From: Chelativorans sp. Marseille-P2723
GTDB lineage: Bacteria; Pseudomonadota; Alphaproteobacteria; Rhizobiales; Rhizobiaceae
Reading direction: 5' to 3'
Assembly: GCF_902809845.1 (NCBI RefSeq)
Contig: NZ_CADDWI010000013.1
Coordinates: forward strand, 1,210,114 to 1,274,113
Length of the DNA: 64,000 bases
The position numbers and the translations under genes were made by a program. Numbering within the stretch: the first letter of the stretch is position 1; every line of letters begins with the position of its first letter. A model generated the notes under the pieces. The model searched no databases, was not told the DNA's origin, and was given only the letters and a program-made list of their open reading frames with translations. Below, piece after piece: positions 10,202 to 18,314 of the stretch.

Positions 10202-10636
10202 TTACTCCGGCGTCACCTTGCCGCGCATCTTCTTGATGGCAGAGCGCCCTGCCTTCGTCTTCAGCCGGCGCTCGATCGCGCCTTTCGAAGGACGGGTTTT
10301 CTTGCGCGGCTTCGGCGGTGGTTCGGATGCACGCATCAGAAGCGCAGCGAGGCGAGCGCGAGCGTCTGCCCGATTCTGTTCCTGGGTGCGGAAGCGGGCC
10401 GCCTCGATCACGATCTCGCCTTCCTTTGTGGCCCGGTTGCCCGCCAGCTTGAGCGCCTGTACGCGCACATGTTCCGGCAGGTGCCGGGCAGCCGTCACAC
10501 GGAAGCGGAGCTGCACTGCGGTCGCAACCTTGTTGACGTTCTGCCCGCCGGGACCGGAAGCGCGGATGAACTGCTCTTCGAGTTCGTCCTCATCCACCCG
10601 GATTCCCGGTCTTATCTGAAGACCGTCTTCGCTCAT
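10202..10636 (-). CDS. arfB: Alternative ribosome-rescue factor / peptidyl-tRNA hydrolase ArfB
   Basis: A 144-aa class I release-factor-like protein that rescues ribosomes stalled on mRNA without a stop codon by hydrolysing peptidyl-tRNA. The catalytic GGQ is in IRASGPGGQNVNKVATAVQLR (about residues 24-44), and the C-terminal tail is very basic (KPRKKTRPSKGAIERRLKTK), as needed to enter the empty mRNA channel. The stop-codon recognition domain of RF1/RF2 is missing, as expected for ArfB. Start 10636 (MSEDGLQIRPG) was chosen over 10717. It follows pckA on the same strand. Confidence 0.92.
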   Translation of the reverse strand: MSEDGLQIRPGIRVDEDELEEQFIRASGPGGQNVNKVATAVQLRFRVTAARHLPEHVRVQALKLAGNRATKEGEIVIEAARFRTQEQNRADARARLAALLMRASEPPPKPRKKTRPSKGAIERRLKTKAGRSAIKKMRGKVTPE

Positions 10637-10719
10637 GGGTTGCCTTCGTTCGGAGGGCGAGCGCGCGCTCACCCTTGCTTCACGAAGAGAATGAACCGGC
10701 CCGGTGCTGCCGTGCAAGC

Positions 10720-12330
10720 CTATTCGGCAGCTTGTCGTATCTGCGGCGAGGCATCGAGAACATCGGCTTCGACATGTGCTTCGAATATCTCGAAGTTGCT
10801 CGCAAACATGCCAACCAGCTTCTCTGCCTGCGCGTCATAGGCTGCTTTGTCAGCCCAGGTGGCGCGCGGGTCGAGGATCGTACGGTCTATGCCGGGAACG
10901 GCGACGGGCACAGCGAAACCGAAATGCGGATCGGTGCGGAACTCGGTTTCACGAAGCGAGCCGTCGAGTGCAGCGGTAAGCAGAGCCCGGGTAACGCTGA
11001 TAGGTATGCGGTGGCCGGTGCCATAGGCGCCGCCGGTCCAGCCTGTATTGACCAGCCAGCAATCAACCTGGTGCCGGGCGATGAGGTCGCGCAGCAGATT
11101 GCCGTAGACCGATGGATGGCGCGGCATGAAGGGAGCGCCAAAGCATGTGGAGAAGGTGGCTTCCGGCTCGGTCACGCCTCGTTCGGTGCCCGCGACCTTG
11201 GCGGTGTAGCCGGAAAGGAAGTGGTACATTGCCTGAGCTGGCGTCAACCTGGCAATGGGCGGCATAACGCCGAAAGCGTCCGCCGTGAGCATGATGATGT
11301 TTCGCGGATGGCTCGCCTGCCCCGTCTTGCTGGCATTCGATATGTAGGGGAGCGGATAGGCGGCGCGGGTGTTCTCCGTCAGGCTTCCATCGTCGAAGTC
11401 CGGGACTCTTTGCTCATCCAGCACGACATTTTCAAGAACGGTGCCGAAGCGGCGCGTGGTGGAGAAGATCTCCGGTTCCGCGTCCGGGCAGAGGCGGATC
11501 GTCTTGGCATAGCATCCGCCCTCGAAGTTGAAGATGCCATCCGGACCCCAACCGTGCTCGTCGTCGCCGATGAGCGTGCGCGTCGGATCGGCCGAAAGGG
11601 TGGTCTTTCCGGTGCCGGACAGGCCGAAGAAAATGGCCACGTCATCCTCTGGCCCTACATTTGCCGAGCAGTGCATAGGCATGACGCCGCGTGTGGGCAG
11701 AATATGGTTGAGCGCCGTAAAAACCGACTTCTTCATTTCGCCCGCATAGGCCGTTCCGCCTATGAGCACGATCATGCGCGTAAGATCGATGGCGATCACC
11801 GTTTCGCTGCGGCATCCATGACGCGCAGGGTCTGCCCGGAAGGACGGCAAGTCGATCACCGTCATGGCAGGAACGAAGCTCGCAAGACTCTGGCGCGAGG
11901 GACGGATGAGCAGATTCCGAATGAAGAGTGAATGCCAAGCATATTCTGTGACAACGCGAACCGGTAGCGCATTGTCCGGATCGGCCCCGCCGATCAGATC
12001 CTGTACGAAAAGATCCAGATTTTCCGCATGGCGCTTGAAGTCTTCAAAGAGCACATCGAACTGCTCACGCGTGATGCCCTTGTTGTTGTCCCACCAGATA
12101 GCGTCCTCGGTGTCGGAGTCGCGGACAATGAATTTATCTTTGGGTGAGCGCCCCGTGTGCTGGCCAGTCTCCGCCACGAGCGCGCCATGCGCCGTCAGCC
12201 GCGCCTCTCCGCGTCGCGTTGCCTCCTCGTAGAGATAAGGCGGGGTGAGATTGAAATGAATTGTCCCTTTCGGGTTCAATCCGCTCTTTTCGATACCATA
12301 TGCGGGGTTACGGACGCCGGTTTCTTTCAT
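10720..12330 (-). CDS. pckA: Phosphoenolpyruvate carboxykinase (ATP)
   Basis: A 536-aa enzyme turning oxaloacetate plus ATP into phosphoenolpyruvate, the entry to gluconeogenesis. Visible motifs: [10 protein letters not shown], the oxaloacetate/metal-binding [21 protein letters not shown] region with P-loop GLSGTGKT (about residues 237-244), and LIGDDEHGW (kinase-2 region). Length and motifs are those of the ATP-dependent class. It is divergent from chvI across 346 bp, as I recall for several rhizobia where ChvI and pckA are linked. Confidence 0.97.
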   Translation of the reverse strand: MKETGVRNPAYGIEKSGLNPKGTIHFNLTPPYLYEEATRRGEARLTAHGALVAETGQHTGRSPKDKFIVRDSDTEDAIWWDNNKGITREQFDVLFEDFKRHAENLDLFVQDLIGGADPDNALPVRVVTEYAWHSLFIRNLLIRPSRQSLASFVPAMTVIDLPSFRADPARHGCRSETVIAIDLTRMIVLIGGTAYAGEMKKSVFTALNHILPTRGVMPMHCSANVGPEDDVAIFFGLSGTGKTTLSADPTRTLIGDDEHGWGPDGIFNFEGGCYAKTIRLCPDAEPEIFSTTRRFGTVLENVVLDEQRVPDFDDGSLTENTRAAYPLPYISNASKTGQASHPRNIIMLTADAFGVMPPIARLTPAQAMYHFLSGYTAKVAGTERGVTEPEATFSTCFGAPFMPRHPSVYGNLLRDLIARHQVDCWLVNTGWTGGAYGTGHRIPISVTRALLTAALDGSLRETEFRTDPHFGFAVPVAVPGIDRTILDPRATWADKAAYDAQAEKLVGMFASNFEIFEAHVEADVLDASPQIRQAAE

Positions 12331-12440
12331 AGGTCACTACCAGATCGCGTTAATGAAGGGCCGGCACAAACCCGGCTAGGCTGAACATATAGGGTGCTCA
12401 AGTCTGAAGCAGAAAAACCGAGCATTTTCAAATCATTAAT

Positions 12441-12480
12441 CGATTTAGATGTTTTTAGAACAGTTTAAATCGGTTATAAT
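12441..12480. promoter_or_regulatory. Inverted repeat and possible -10 box between pckA and chvI
   Basis: In an AT-rich part of the 346-bp pckA-chvI gap, CGATTTA (12441-12447) and TAAATCG (12466-12472) are inverted 18 bp apart. A TATAAT follows immediately at 12475-12480 on the plus strand, with only a weak -35 (TTTTTA, 12452-12457). If used, it would give chvI a leader of about 190 nt. A regulator site or hairpin are both possible; activity is inferred from layout only. Confidence 0.35.
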
Positions 12481-12676
12481 CATCGCCGCTCCTTTGCCTG
12501 TCGGAACAATGCGCGGGGAAATGTTCGCCTTGGATAAGCTTTGCCTTGCGTGAAACCGTCGCACTGCCGGTGACACCCGAAGCCATGTGTGCCACATTTT
12601 GTACCCAATTTGTCCTGCAACTGCCGCCGGCAGACGCAGTTTAAAGGGACGCACCACGATGAGGGAGCCAGTGGAA

Positions 12677-13378
12677 ATGGCAACAATCGCGCTCGTTGAT
12701 GACGACCGGAACATCCTCACATCCGTCTCGATTGCGCTGGAATCAGAAGGCTACCGCGTCGAAACCTACACGGACGGCGCATCGGCGCTGGAGGGGCTCA
12801 GCGCCCGGCCGCCGTCTCTTGCCATTCTTGATATCAAGATGCCACGCATGGACGGAATGGAGCTTCTACGCCGTCTTCGCCAGAAGAGCGACATGCCGGT
12901 TATCTTCCTGACGTCAAAGGATGACGAGATCGACGAGTTGTTCGGGCTGAAGATGGGCGCTGACGATTTCGTCCGCAAGCCATTTTCACAGCGGCTTCTC
13001 GTTGAGCGGGTCCGGGCGGTCTTGCGGCGGGCGAGTGCGCGCGAAGGGGTTGCGAAGGCGTCTGACAAGCAGTCGCGCTCGCTTGAGCGCGGTCATCTCG
13101 TCATGGATCAGGAACGCCACACCTGTACGTGGAAGGGAGAAGCGGTTACTCTTACAGTGACCGAATTCCTTATTCTGCATGCCTTGGCCCAGCGCCCGGG
13201 TGTTGTGAAAAGCCGTGATGCGCTCATGGATTCGGCTTATGACGAACAAGTCTATGTTGACGACCGGACGATTGATAGCCACATCAAGCGCCTTCGAAAG
13301 AAGTTCAAGGCGGTCGATAGTGAATTCGACATGATTGAGACGCTCTACGGGGTTGGATACCGATTCCGAGAGGCATGA
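12677..13378 (+). CDS. chvI: Two-component response regulator ChvI
   Basis: A 233-aa OmpR/PhoB-type regulator. The receiver domain (residues 1-120) has DDD near the start, phosphoacceptor Asp in [14 protein letters not shown], and conserved [26 protein letters not shown]; the C-terminal winged helix ends [17 protein letters not shown] and YGVGYRF. The start at 12677 ([14 protein letters not shown]) fits the family; an in-frame ATG at 12659 is also possible. In Agrobacterium and Sinorhizobium, ChvI with ChvG controls acid, envelope and host-interaction genes, and the tight chvI-chvG arrangement here supports the same role. Confidence 0.95.
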   Translation: MATIALVDDDRNILTSVSIALESEGYRVETYTDGASALEGLSARPPSLAILDIKMPRMDGMELLRRLRQKSDMPVIFLTSKDDEIDELFGLKMGADDFVRKPFSQRLLVERVRAVLRRASAREGVAKASDKQSRSLERGHLVMDQERHTCTWKGEAVTLTVTEFLILHALAQRPGVVKSRDALMDSAYDEQVYVDDRTIDSHIKRLRKKFKAVDSEFDMIETLYGVGYRFREA

Positions 13379-13396
13379 CGGGACATTTTGCGCTGC

Positions 13397-15196
13397 ATGG
13401 CCATTGAGGCTGGAGAAACCGTCGAGGCAAGCAAGGAGCGTTCCTTCGTTCCGCAGGAAAGGACGGGTCATGGCGGCCGCGCCTGGCCACTGAGGCGCCT
13501 ATCGCTGTCAGTACGGCGCGTGCTGGGGCACTTCATGTTCTCCAGCCTGACCCGCCGAATCCTCATCCTCAACTTCGCCGCCATTGGCGTGCTGGTCGTA
13601 GGGATCCTCTACATCAACCAGTTTCGGGATGCGCTGATCGACGCGCAGATCGAAAGCCTGCGGACTCAGGGCGGCATCATTGCCGGTGCCATCGCCTCAT
13701 CGGCGACGGTTGAAACCGATTCCATCATGATCGATCCGGAGAAGCTGCTTGAACTGCAGGCGGGTGACAGCCTGCCGCCTCACAGCGACCAGCTCGAAAG
13801 CCTGCGTTTTCCCATCAATCCGGAAATTGTTGCGCCGCTCCTGCAGCGGTTGATCACGCCGGGCAAGACGCGCGCACGCATCTATGACCGGGACGCAAAC
13901 CTGCTGATCGATTCACGCGGGCTCTATTCGCGCAGCCAGATTCTGCGATACGGGCTGCCAGCGGTCGACGGCGAGGAAAAGGGCGTGCTTGATTGGCTGC
14001 ACAAACGCGTGACGACCTTTTTCCAGCGCAACGACCTGCCGATCGACAAGGAGCAGCCGGGCGGAAGCGGTGTTGCCTACGAGGAGGTGATGGCCGCACT
14101 CACCGGGGGAACAACGGAAGTGGCCCGCCGGCGTAGTGAGCAGGGCGAGTACATCATCTCCGTTGCCGTTCCCATCCAGCGGTTTCGCGCCGTCCTCGGC
14201 GTTCTGCAGCTTTCCACCCAGGGCGACATCGACCGTATCATCGCCGAGGAGCGTCAAGCTATCCTACGGGTGTTCGGCGTGGCGGCCATAGTGACAGCAA
14301 TTCTGTCGCTGCTGCTTGCCTCCACCATTGCGAACCCGTTGCGCCGGCTTGCGGCCGCGGCGATTCGCGTAAGGCGCGGCGTGCGCAGCCGGGAGGAGAT
14401 TCCCGACTTCTCGCATCGTCAGGATGAAATTGGCAATCTGTCCGTAGCACTGAGGGATATGACCAAGGCGCTCTACGCCCGCATCGATGCCATCGAAAGC
14501 TTTGCAGCCGACGTCGCGCACGAGTTGAAGAATCCGCTCACCTCGCTGGGGAGTGCTGTGGAGACGCTGCCGTTGGTAAAGGATCAGAAGTCGCGGGACC
14601 GGCTGATGGAAATCATCCAGCACGACGTGCGACGGCTTGACCGTCTGATTACCGACATTTCCGACGCTTCTCGCCTCGATGCCGAGTTCGTGCGGGAGGA
14701 GGCCGAACCTATAGATTTCGAACGGCTGGTCGGCGACCTTGTGTCGGCCGCCCGTGATGTGGGCAGCAGGAAAAAGAAGGTGGAGATAGACTTCAGGGTC
14801 GAGGGAAAGCCCGACCAGAGTTTTGTGGTGCCAGGCCACGATTTGCGCCTCGGGCAGGTGATTGCCAACCTGATAGAGAATGCGCGTTCCTTCGTTCCCG
14901 ACGAGGGCGGGCGGATAAAGCTTGAACTGTCGCGCAGCGCAAGGCGCATCATTCTGACCGTGGATGATAACGGGCCGGGCATTCGCGCAGACGATATCGA
15001 GCGGATCTTCGAGCGATTTTACACGGACCGTCCTTCCGGGGAGGCGTTCGGGCAGAACTCCGGACTTGGCCTCTCCATTAGTAGGCAGATTATTGAAGCC
15101 CATGGCGGCACTCTGATGGCGAAGAATATCCCCGGGATGAAGCCGGGTGAGGTGCGGGGCGCACGCTTCGTGATCTCGCTGCCGGCCGAGGATTGA
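13397..15196 (+). CDS. chvG: Sensor histidine kinase ChvG
   Basis: About 599 aa (ATG 13397; TTG 13388 is an alternative), 18 bp after chvI. Two membrane spans (ILILNFAAIGVLVVGILYI; VAAIVTAILSLLLASTIA) flank a periplasmic sensor domain of about 220 aa. HAMP follows, then the H-box VAHELKNPLTSLGSAVETLP and the ATPase boxes NLIENARSF, DDNGPGI and GLGLSIS. It is the inner-membrane partner that phosphorylates ChvI. In the family the periplasmic repressor ExoR holds it inactive; no exoR is seen in the window. Confidence 0.94.
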   Translation: MAIEAGETVEASKERSFVPQERTGHGGRAWPLRRLSLSVRRVLGHFMFSSLTRRILILNFAAIGVLVVGILYINQFRDALIDAQIESLRTQGGIIAGAIASSATVETDSIMIDPEKLLELQAGDSLPPHSDQLESLRFPINPEIVAPLLQRLITPGKTRARIYDRDANLLIDSRGLYSRSQILRYGLPAVDGEEKGVLDWLHKRVTTFFQRNDLPIDKEQPGGSGVAYEEVMAALTGGTTEVARRRSEQGEYIISVAVPIQRFRAVLGVLQLSTQGDIDRIIAEERQAILRVFGVAAIVTAILSLLLASTIANPLRRLAAAAIRVRRGVRSREEIPDFSHRQDEIGNLSVALRDMTKALYARIDAIESFAADVAHELKNPLTSLGSAVETLPLVKDQKSRDRLMEIIQHDVRRLDRLITDISDASRLDAEFVREEAEPIDFERLVGDLVSAARDVGSRKKKVEIDFRVEGKPDQSFVVPGHDLRLGQVIANLIENARSFVPDEGGRIKLELSRSARRIILTVDDNGPGIRADDIERIFERFYTDRPSGEAFGQNSGLGLSISRQIIEAHGGTLMAKNIPGMKPGEVRGARFVISLPAED

Positions 15197-15200
15197 AGCC

Positions 15201-15644
15201 TTGTCATCCAACCATCACGGGAGCCTGGTGCTTGCAGGAGAGCAGGGCGTGTTCATCACCGGCGCCTCCGGTTCGGGCAAGACGACGCTTGCGCTTGCGT
15301 TGCTTGGCCATTGCGCCCTGCACGGGATTTTTGGGCGCCTGGTTTCCGACGATCAGGTGCTTTTGAAAACGGCGGCCGGGCGGCTCATGGGCAGTACCCC
15401 GCAGGCGATCGCGGGGCTTGTCGAAGCCCATGGTTTAGGACCTGCACAAATTGTGCATGAGCCGGCGACTCTGATCGATCTGATGGTCCGGCTGGTGCCG
15501 GAGGAACAGGCACCACGTGTCGAGGATGGAGAGGAGGCCAAGCTCGAAGGCGTTGTCGTGCCATGCCTTCTCTTGCCCGCGCGAAATGCTGCGGCATCAT
15601 CCATGGCCATTGCGGCAAGACTCCGGCTAGCACCCTTTGGGTGA
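15201..15644 (+). CDS. hprK: HPr kinase/phosphorylase, short alphaproteobacterial form
   Basis: A 147-aa protein with TTG start 5 bp after chvG. It keeps the P-loop GASGSGKT (about residues 20-27), VSDDQV after it (the capping Asp pair of HPrK) and the GLVEAHG loop, but lacks the N-terminal domain of the roughly 310-aa Firmicutes enzymes. That is normal in alphaproteobacteria. It would phosphorylate and dephosphorylate a serine of HPr, whose gene is 600 bp downstream, linking the PTS to ChvG/ChvI. Confidence 0.88.
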   Translation: MSSNHHGSLVLAGEQGVFITGASGSGKTTLALALLGHCALHGIFGRLVSDDQVLLKTAAGRLMGSTPQAIAGLVEAHGLGPAQIVHEPATLIDLMVRLVPEEQAPRVEDGEEAKLEGVVVPCLLLPARNAAASSMAIAARLRLAPFG

Positions 15645-15734
15645 AAAATTGTCGCGCTATTGTCAAAAAGGATAAAGAAAACCCAGTTTCAGCTTGTCAT
15701 TAGGCACTACGTCGACAAGATTGCGCTCCTGGCG

Positions 15735-15763
15735 AATGCCTGGTGCAGCAATGCCCAGGCATT
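15735..15763. repeat. Hairpin in the hprK-EIIA gap
   Basis: AATGCCTGG (15735-15743) and CCAGGCATT (15755-15763) are a perfect 9-bp inverted repeat with an 11-nt loop in the 228-bp gap between hprK and the EIIA gene. No T-run follows. It may be an attenuator or processing site inside the operon. Confidence 0.4.
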
Positions 15764-15872
15764 TCTACGGACTACACAGCCGCTGGAACGGGAGTGATGG
15801 CGTGACAGCCTCGCAAGTCGGAAATGGGAAAGCGCGGCAAAACTTGTCTGGAAGCGTGCGGGCTTGGGTGTA

Positions 15873-16274
15873 ATGATCGGGGTCGTTCTGGTGACGCATG
15901 GGCGCCTAGCGGAGGAATTCAGGCATGCTCTGGAGCATGTTGTGGGGCCGCAGGAAAATTTCGAAACCGTTTCCATCGGTGCTGACGATGACATGGAACA
16001 GCGCAGACGAGATATTGTCGACGCGGTCAGGCGGGCCGATACAGGGTCGGGTGTGATCATCCTGACCGACATGTTCGGCGGTACGCCATCCAACCTGGCA
16101 ATTTCGGTAATGGATCCTAGTCGGGTTGAAGTCGTAGCGGGCGTGAACCTGCCCATGCTCATCAAGCTGTCCAGTGTACGAGCGGAAAACGACATGGAAC
16201 TGGCGCTCACCCAGGCTCAGGCGGCCGGCCGTAAATATATCAACGTGGCAAGCCAGGTACTCAACGCCAAATGA
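15873..16274 (+). CDS. PTS EIIA component, mannose-family (regulatory PTS)
   Basis: A 133-aa EIIA-Man-type protein. It opens MIGVVLVTHGRLAEEF with the phosphorylatable His in THG (residue 9), and has LTDMFGGTPSNLA, typical of the family. In alphaproteobacteria this protein works with HPr, HprK and EI in a regulatory phosphorelay without sugar permeases; no EIIB/EIIC genes are near. It overlaps ptsH by 4 bp (ATGA), so the two are translationally coupled. A TTG at 15864 is an alternative start. Confidence 0.92.
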   Translation: MIGVVLVTHGRLAEEFRHALEHVVGPQENFETVSIGADDDMEQRRRDIVDAVRRADTGSGVIILTDMFGGTPSNLAISVMDPSRVEVVAGVNLPMLIKLSSVRAENDMELALTQAQAAGRKYINVASQVLNAK

Positions 16275-16579
16275 ACGGTGCCTCGTCCGATAATCACGAT
16301 GAGGGCGCGGTGGTTGTCCGGGATTTCGACATCATAAATCAGCGCGGCCTACACGCTCGCGCATCCGCGAAGTTCGTTCAGCTCGTTGCCGGTTATAACG
16401 CCAAGGTTACCGTGGAGAAGGACGGCATCCGTGTAGGGGGCACCTCCATTATGGGATTGATGATGCTCGCTGCCAGCTCCGGCTGCTGTATTCGCGTAAC
16501 CGCGCAGGGCGCCCAGGCACAGGAAGTTATCGACGCGCTCGACGAACTGATCAAACAGCGTTTCGGCGAAGAATGCTGA
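16271..16579 (+). CDS. ptsH: PTS phosphocarrier protein HPr
   Basis: A 102-aa HPr with the catalytic His in NQRGLHARASAKFV and the regulatory helix IMGLMMLAASSG, in which the serine before the IMGLMML block is the expected HprK target (here within GGTSIMGLM). The N-terminal extension of about 15 residues is longer than in enteric HPr. It closes the hprK-EIIA-ptsH cluster; ptsP (EI) is not in the window. Confidence 0.93.
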   Translation: MNGASSDNHDEGAVVVRDFDIINQRGLHARASAKFVQLVAGYNAKVTVEKDGIRVGGTSIMGLMMLAASSGCCIRVTAQGAQAQEVIDALDELIKQRFGEEC

Positions 16580-16723
16580 TCGGTCGGCGGTAGCTGCTTG
16601 CAGCATATGTACAGATAAAGATTTCCTTATGCGTCCGATTGTCGGCTGCAATCCGATCTGCTAACCAGTCCACACATTCGCGCTACTCTACGCGCAATCG
16701 ATGTTCAAGCTGGAGCTGAACCA

Positions 16724-18121
16724 ATGGCCGCCGAAGACTTTGTCATTGCCGATATTTCCCTTGCCCCCTGGGGCCGGAAGGAGATCGAGATCGCCGAGAC
16801 CGAGATGCCCGGCCTGATGGCGTGTCGGCAAGAGTTCGGCGAGACGAAACCTTTGACCGGTGCGCGCATCTCCGGTTCACTGCATATGACCATTCAAACG
16901 GCAGTCTTGATTGAGACACTCAAGGTCCTCGGGGCCGAGGTTCGCTGGGCTTCCTGTAACATCTTCTCCACCCAGGACCATGCCGCTGCCGCTATCGCCG
17001 AGACGGGCACGCCCGTCTTTGCGGTGAAGGGCGAAACGCTTGAAGAATATTGGGATTACACGGACCGTATATTCCAGTGGCCGGATGGTGGGCGTTCCAA
17101 CATGATTTTGGACGATGGAGGCGACGCTACCATGTACATCCTGCTCGGCGCGCGCGCGGAGGCGGGCGAGGATGTGCTTTCCGATCCAGGTAGCGAGGAG
17201 GAGGAAGTTCTTTTCGCACAGATCAGGAAGCGCATGGCGGCAACGCCCGGCTTTTTCACGCGCCAGCGCGACGCCATCCGCGGAGTGACGGAGGAGACCA
17301 CGACCGGTGTCAACCGCCTTTATCAACTTCAGAAACAGGGATTTTTGCCTTTCCCGGCCATCAATGTGAACGATTCCGTCACCAAGTCGAAATTCGACAA
17401 CAAATACGGGTGCAAGGAATCGCTGGTGGACGGCATTCGCCGCGCCACAGACGTGATGATGGCGGGCAAGGTAGCCATCGTCTGCGGCTATGGTGACGTG
17501 GGCAAGGGATGTGCACAATCCCTCGTGGGGGCGGGTGCGCGCGTCAAGGTGACCGAGGCGGACCCTATCTGTGCCTTGCAGGCGGCGATGGACGGCTTCG
17601 AGGTGGTGACACTGGACGAGGCCGTTTCGACCGCCGACATCGTGATCACGGCCACCGGCAACAAGGATGTTGTTGCCGTCGATCACATGCGCAAGATGAA
17701 GGACATGGCTATTGTCGGCAATATCGGCCATTTCGACAATGAGATTCAGGTGGCCGCCCTGCGCAATTACAAATGGACGAACATTAAGCCGCAGGTGGAC
17801 ATGATCCAGTTCCCTGACGGTAAGCGCATTATCCTGCTTTCGGAAGGCCGCCTGCTCAATTTGGGCAACGCAACGGGGCACCCCAGCTTTGTAATGTCCG
17901 CCTCTTTTACCAACCAGGTTCTGGCGCAGATCGAGCTGTGGTCGCGGGCGGGCCAGTACGAGAATAGCGTTCACGTCCTGCCGAAGCATCTCGACGAGAA
18001 GGTGGCGCGGCTTCATTTGAGCAAGCTGGGCGTAAAGCTCACCGAGCTTACGCCGGAGCAAGCAGCGTATATCGGCGTCAGCCCACAGGGACCCTTCAAG
18101 CCAGATCATTACCGGTACTGA
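16724..18121 (+). CDS. ahcY: Adenosylhomocysteinase
   Basis: A 465-aa NAD-dependent enzyme that splits S-adenosylhomocysteine into adenosine and homocysteine, clearing the product of methyl transfer. Signature stretches: [36 protein letters not shown], Rossmann [10 protein letters not shown], and the C-terminal HYRY ending that contacts the neighbouring subunit's NAD. It lies 144 bp after ptsH. I looked for an SAH riboswitch in that gap and did not recognise one. Confidence 0.97.
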   Translation: MAAEDFVIADISLAPWGRKEIEIAETEMPGLMACRQEFGETKPLTGARISGSLHMTIQTAVLIETLKVLGAEVRWASCNIFSTQDHAAAAIAETGTPVFAVKGETLEEYWDYTDRIFQWPDGGRSNMILDDGGDATMYILLGARAEAGEDVLSDPGSEEEEVLFAQIRKRMAATPGFFTRQRDAIRGVTEETTTGVNRLYQLQKQGFLPFPAINVNDSVTKSKFDNKYGCKESLVDGIRRATDVMMAGKVAIVCGYGDVGKGCAQSLVGAGARVKVTEADPICALQAAMDGFEVVTLDEAVSTADIVITATGNKDVVAVDHMRKMKDMAIVGNIGHFDNEIQVAALRNYKWTNIKPQVDMIQFPDGKRIILLSEGRLLNLGNATGHPSFVMSASFTNQVLAQIELWSRAGQYENSVHVLPKHLDEKVARLHLSKLGVKLTELTPEQAAYIGVSPQGPFKPDHYRY

Positions 18122-18314
18122 CCGCTTTCGCCCGCGATAATCGGCTTTGGAGCGAATAACAGCCTGACCCGATCGATAGTCCGGCTTCAAATTTGTCTCG
18201 CGACCTCCTTCACGCCGATTCCCTCAACGGTTACAGTGCACTGATTCGAGGGAACGCCGATCCAGCGGCGTTTACGGGGCAATAGGATATTGATGCGGCG
18301 GAGAGGAACAAGGC

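Noticed and set aside
16580-16723. Possible SAM/SAH riboswitch upstream of ahcY
   Set aside because: Only a small GCTGC/GCAGC hairpin was visible; no conserved riboswitch pattern recognised.
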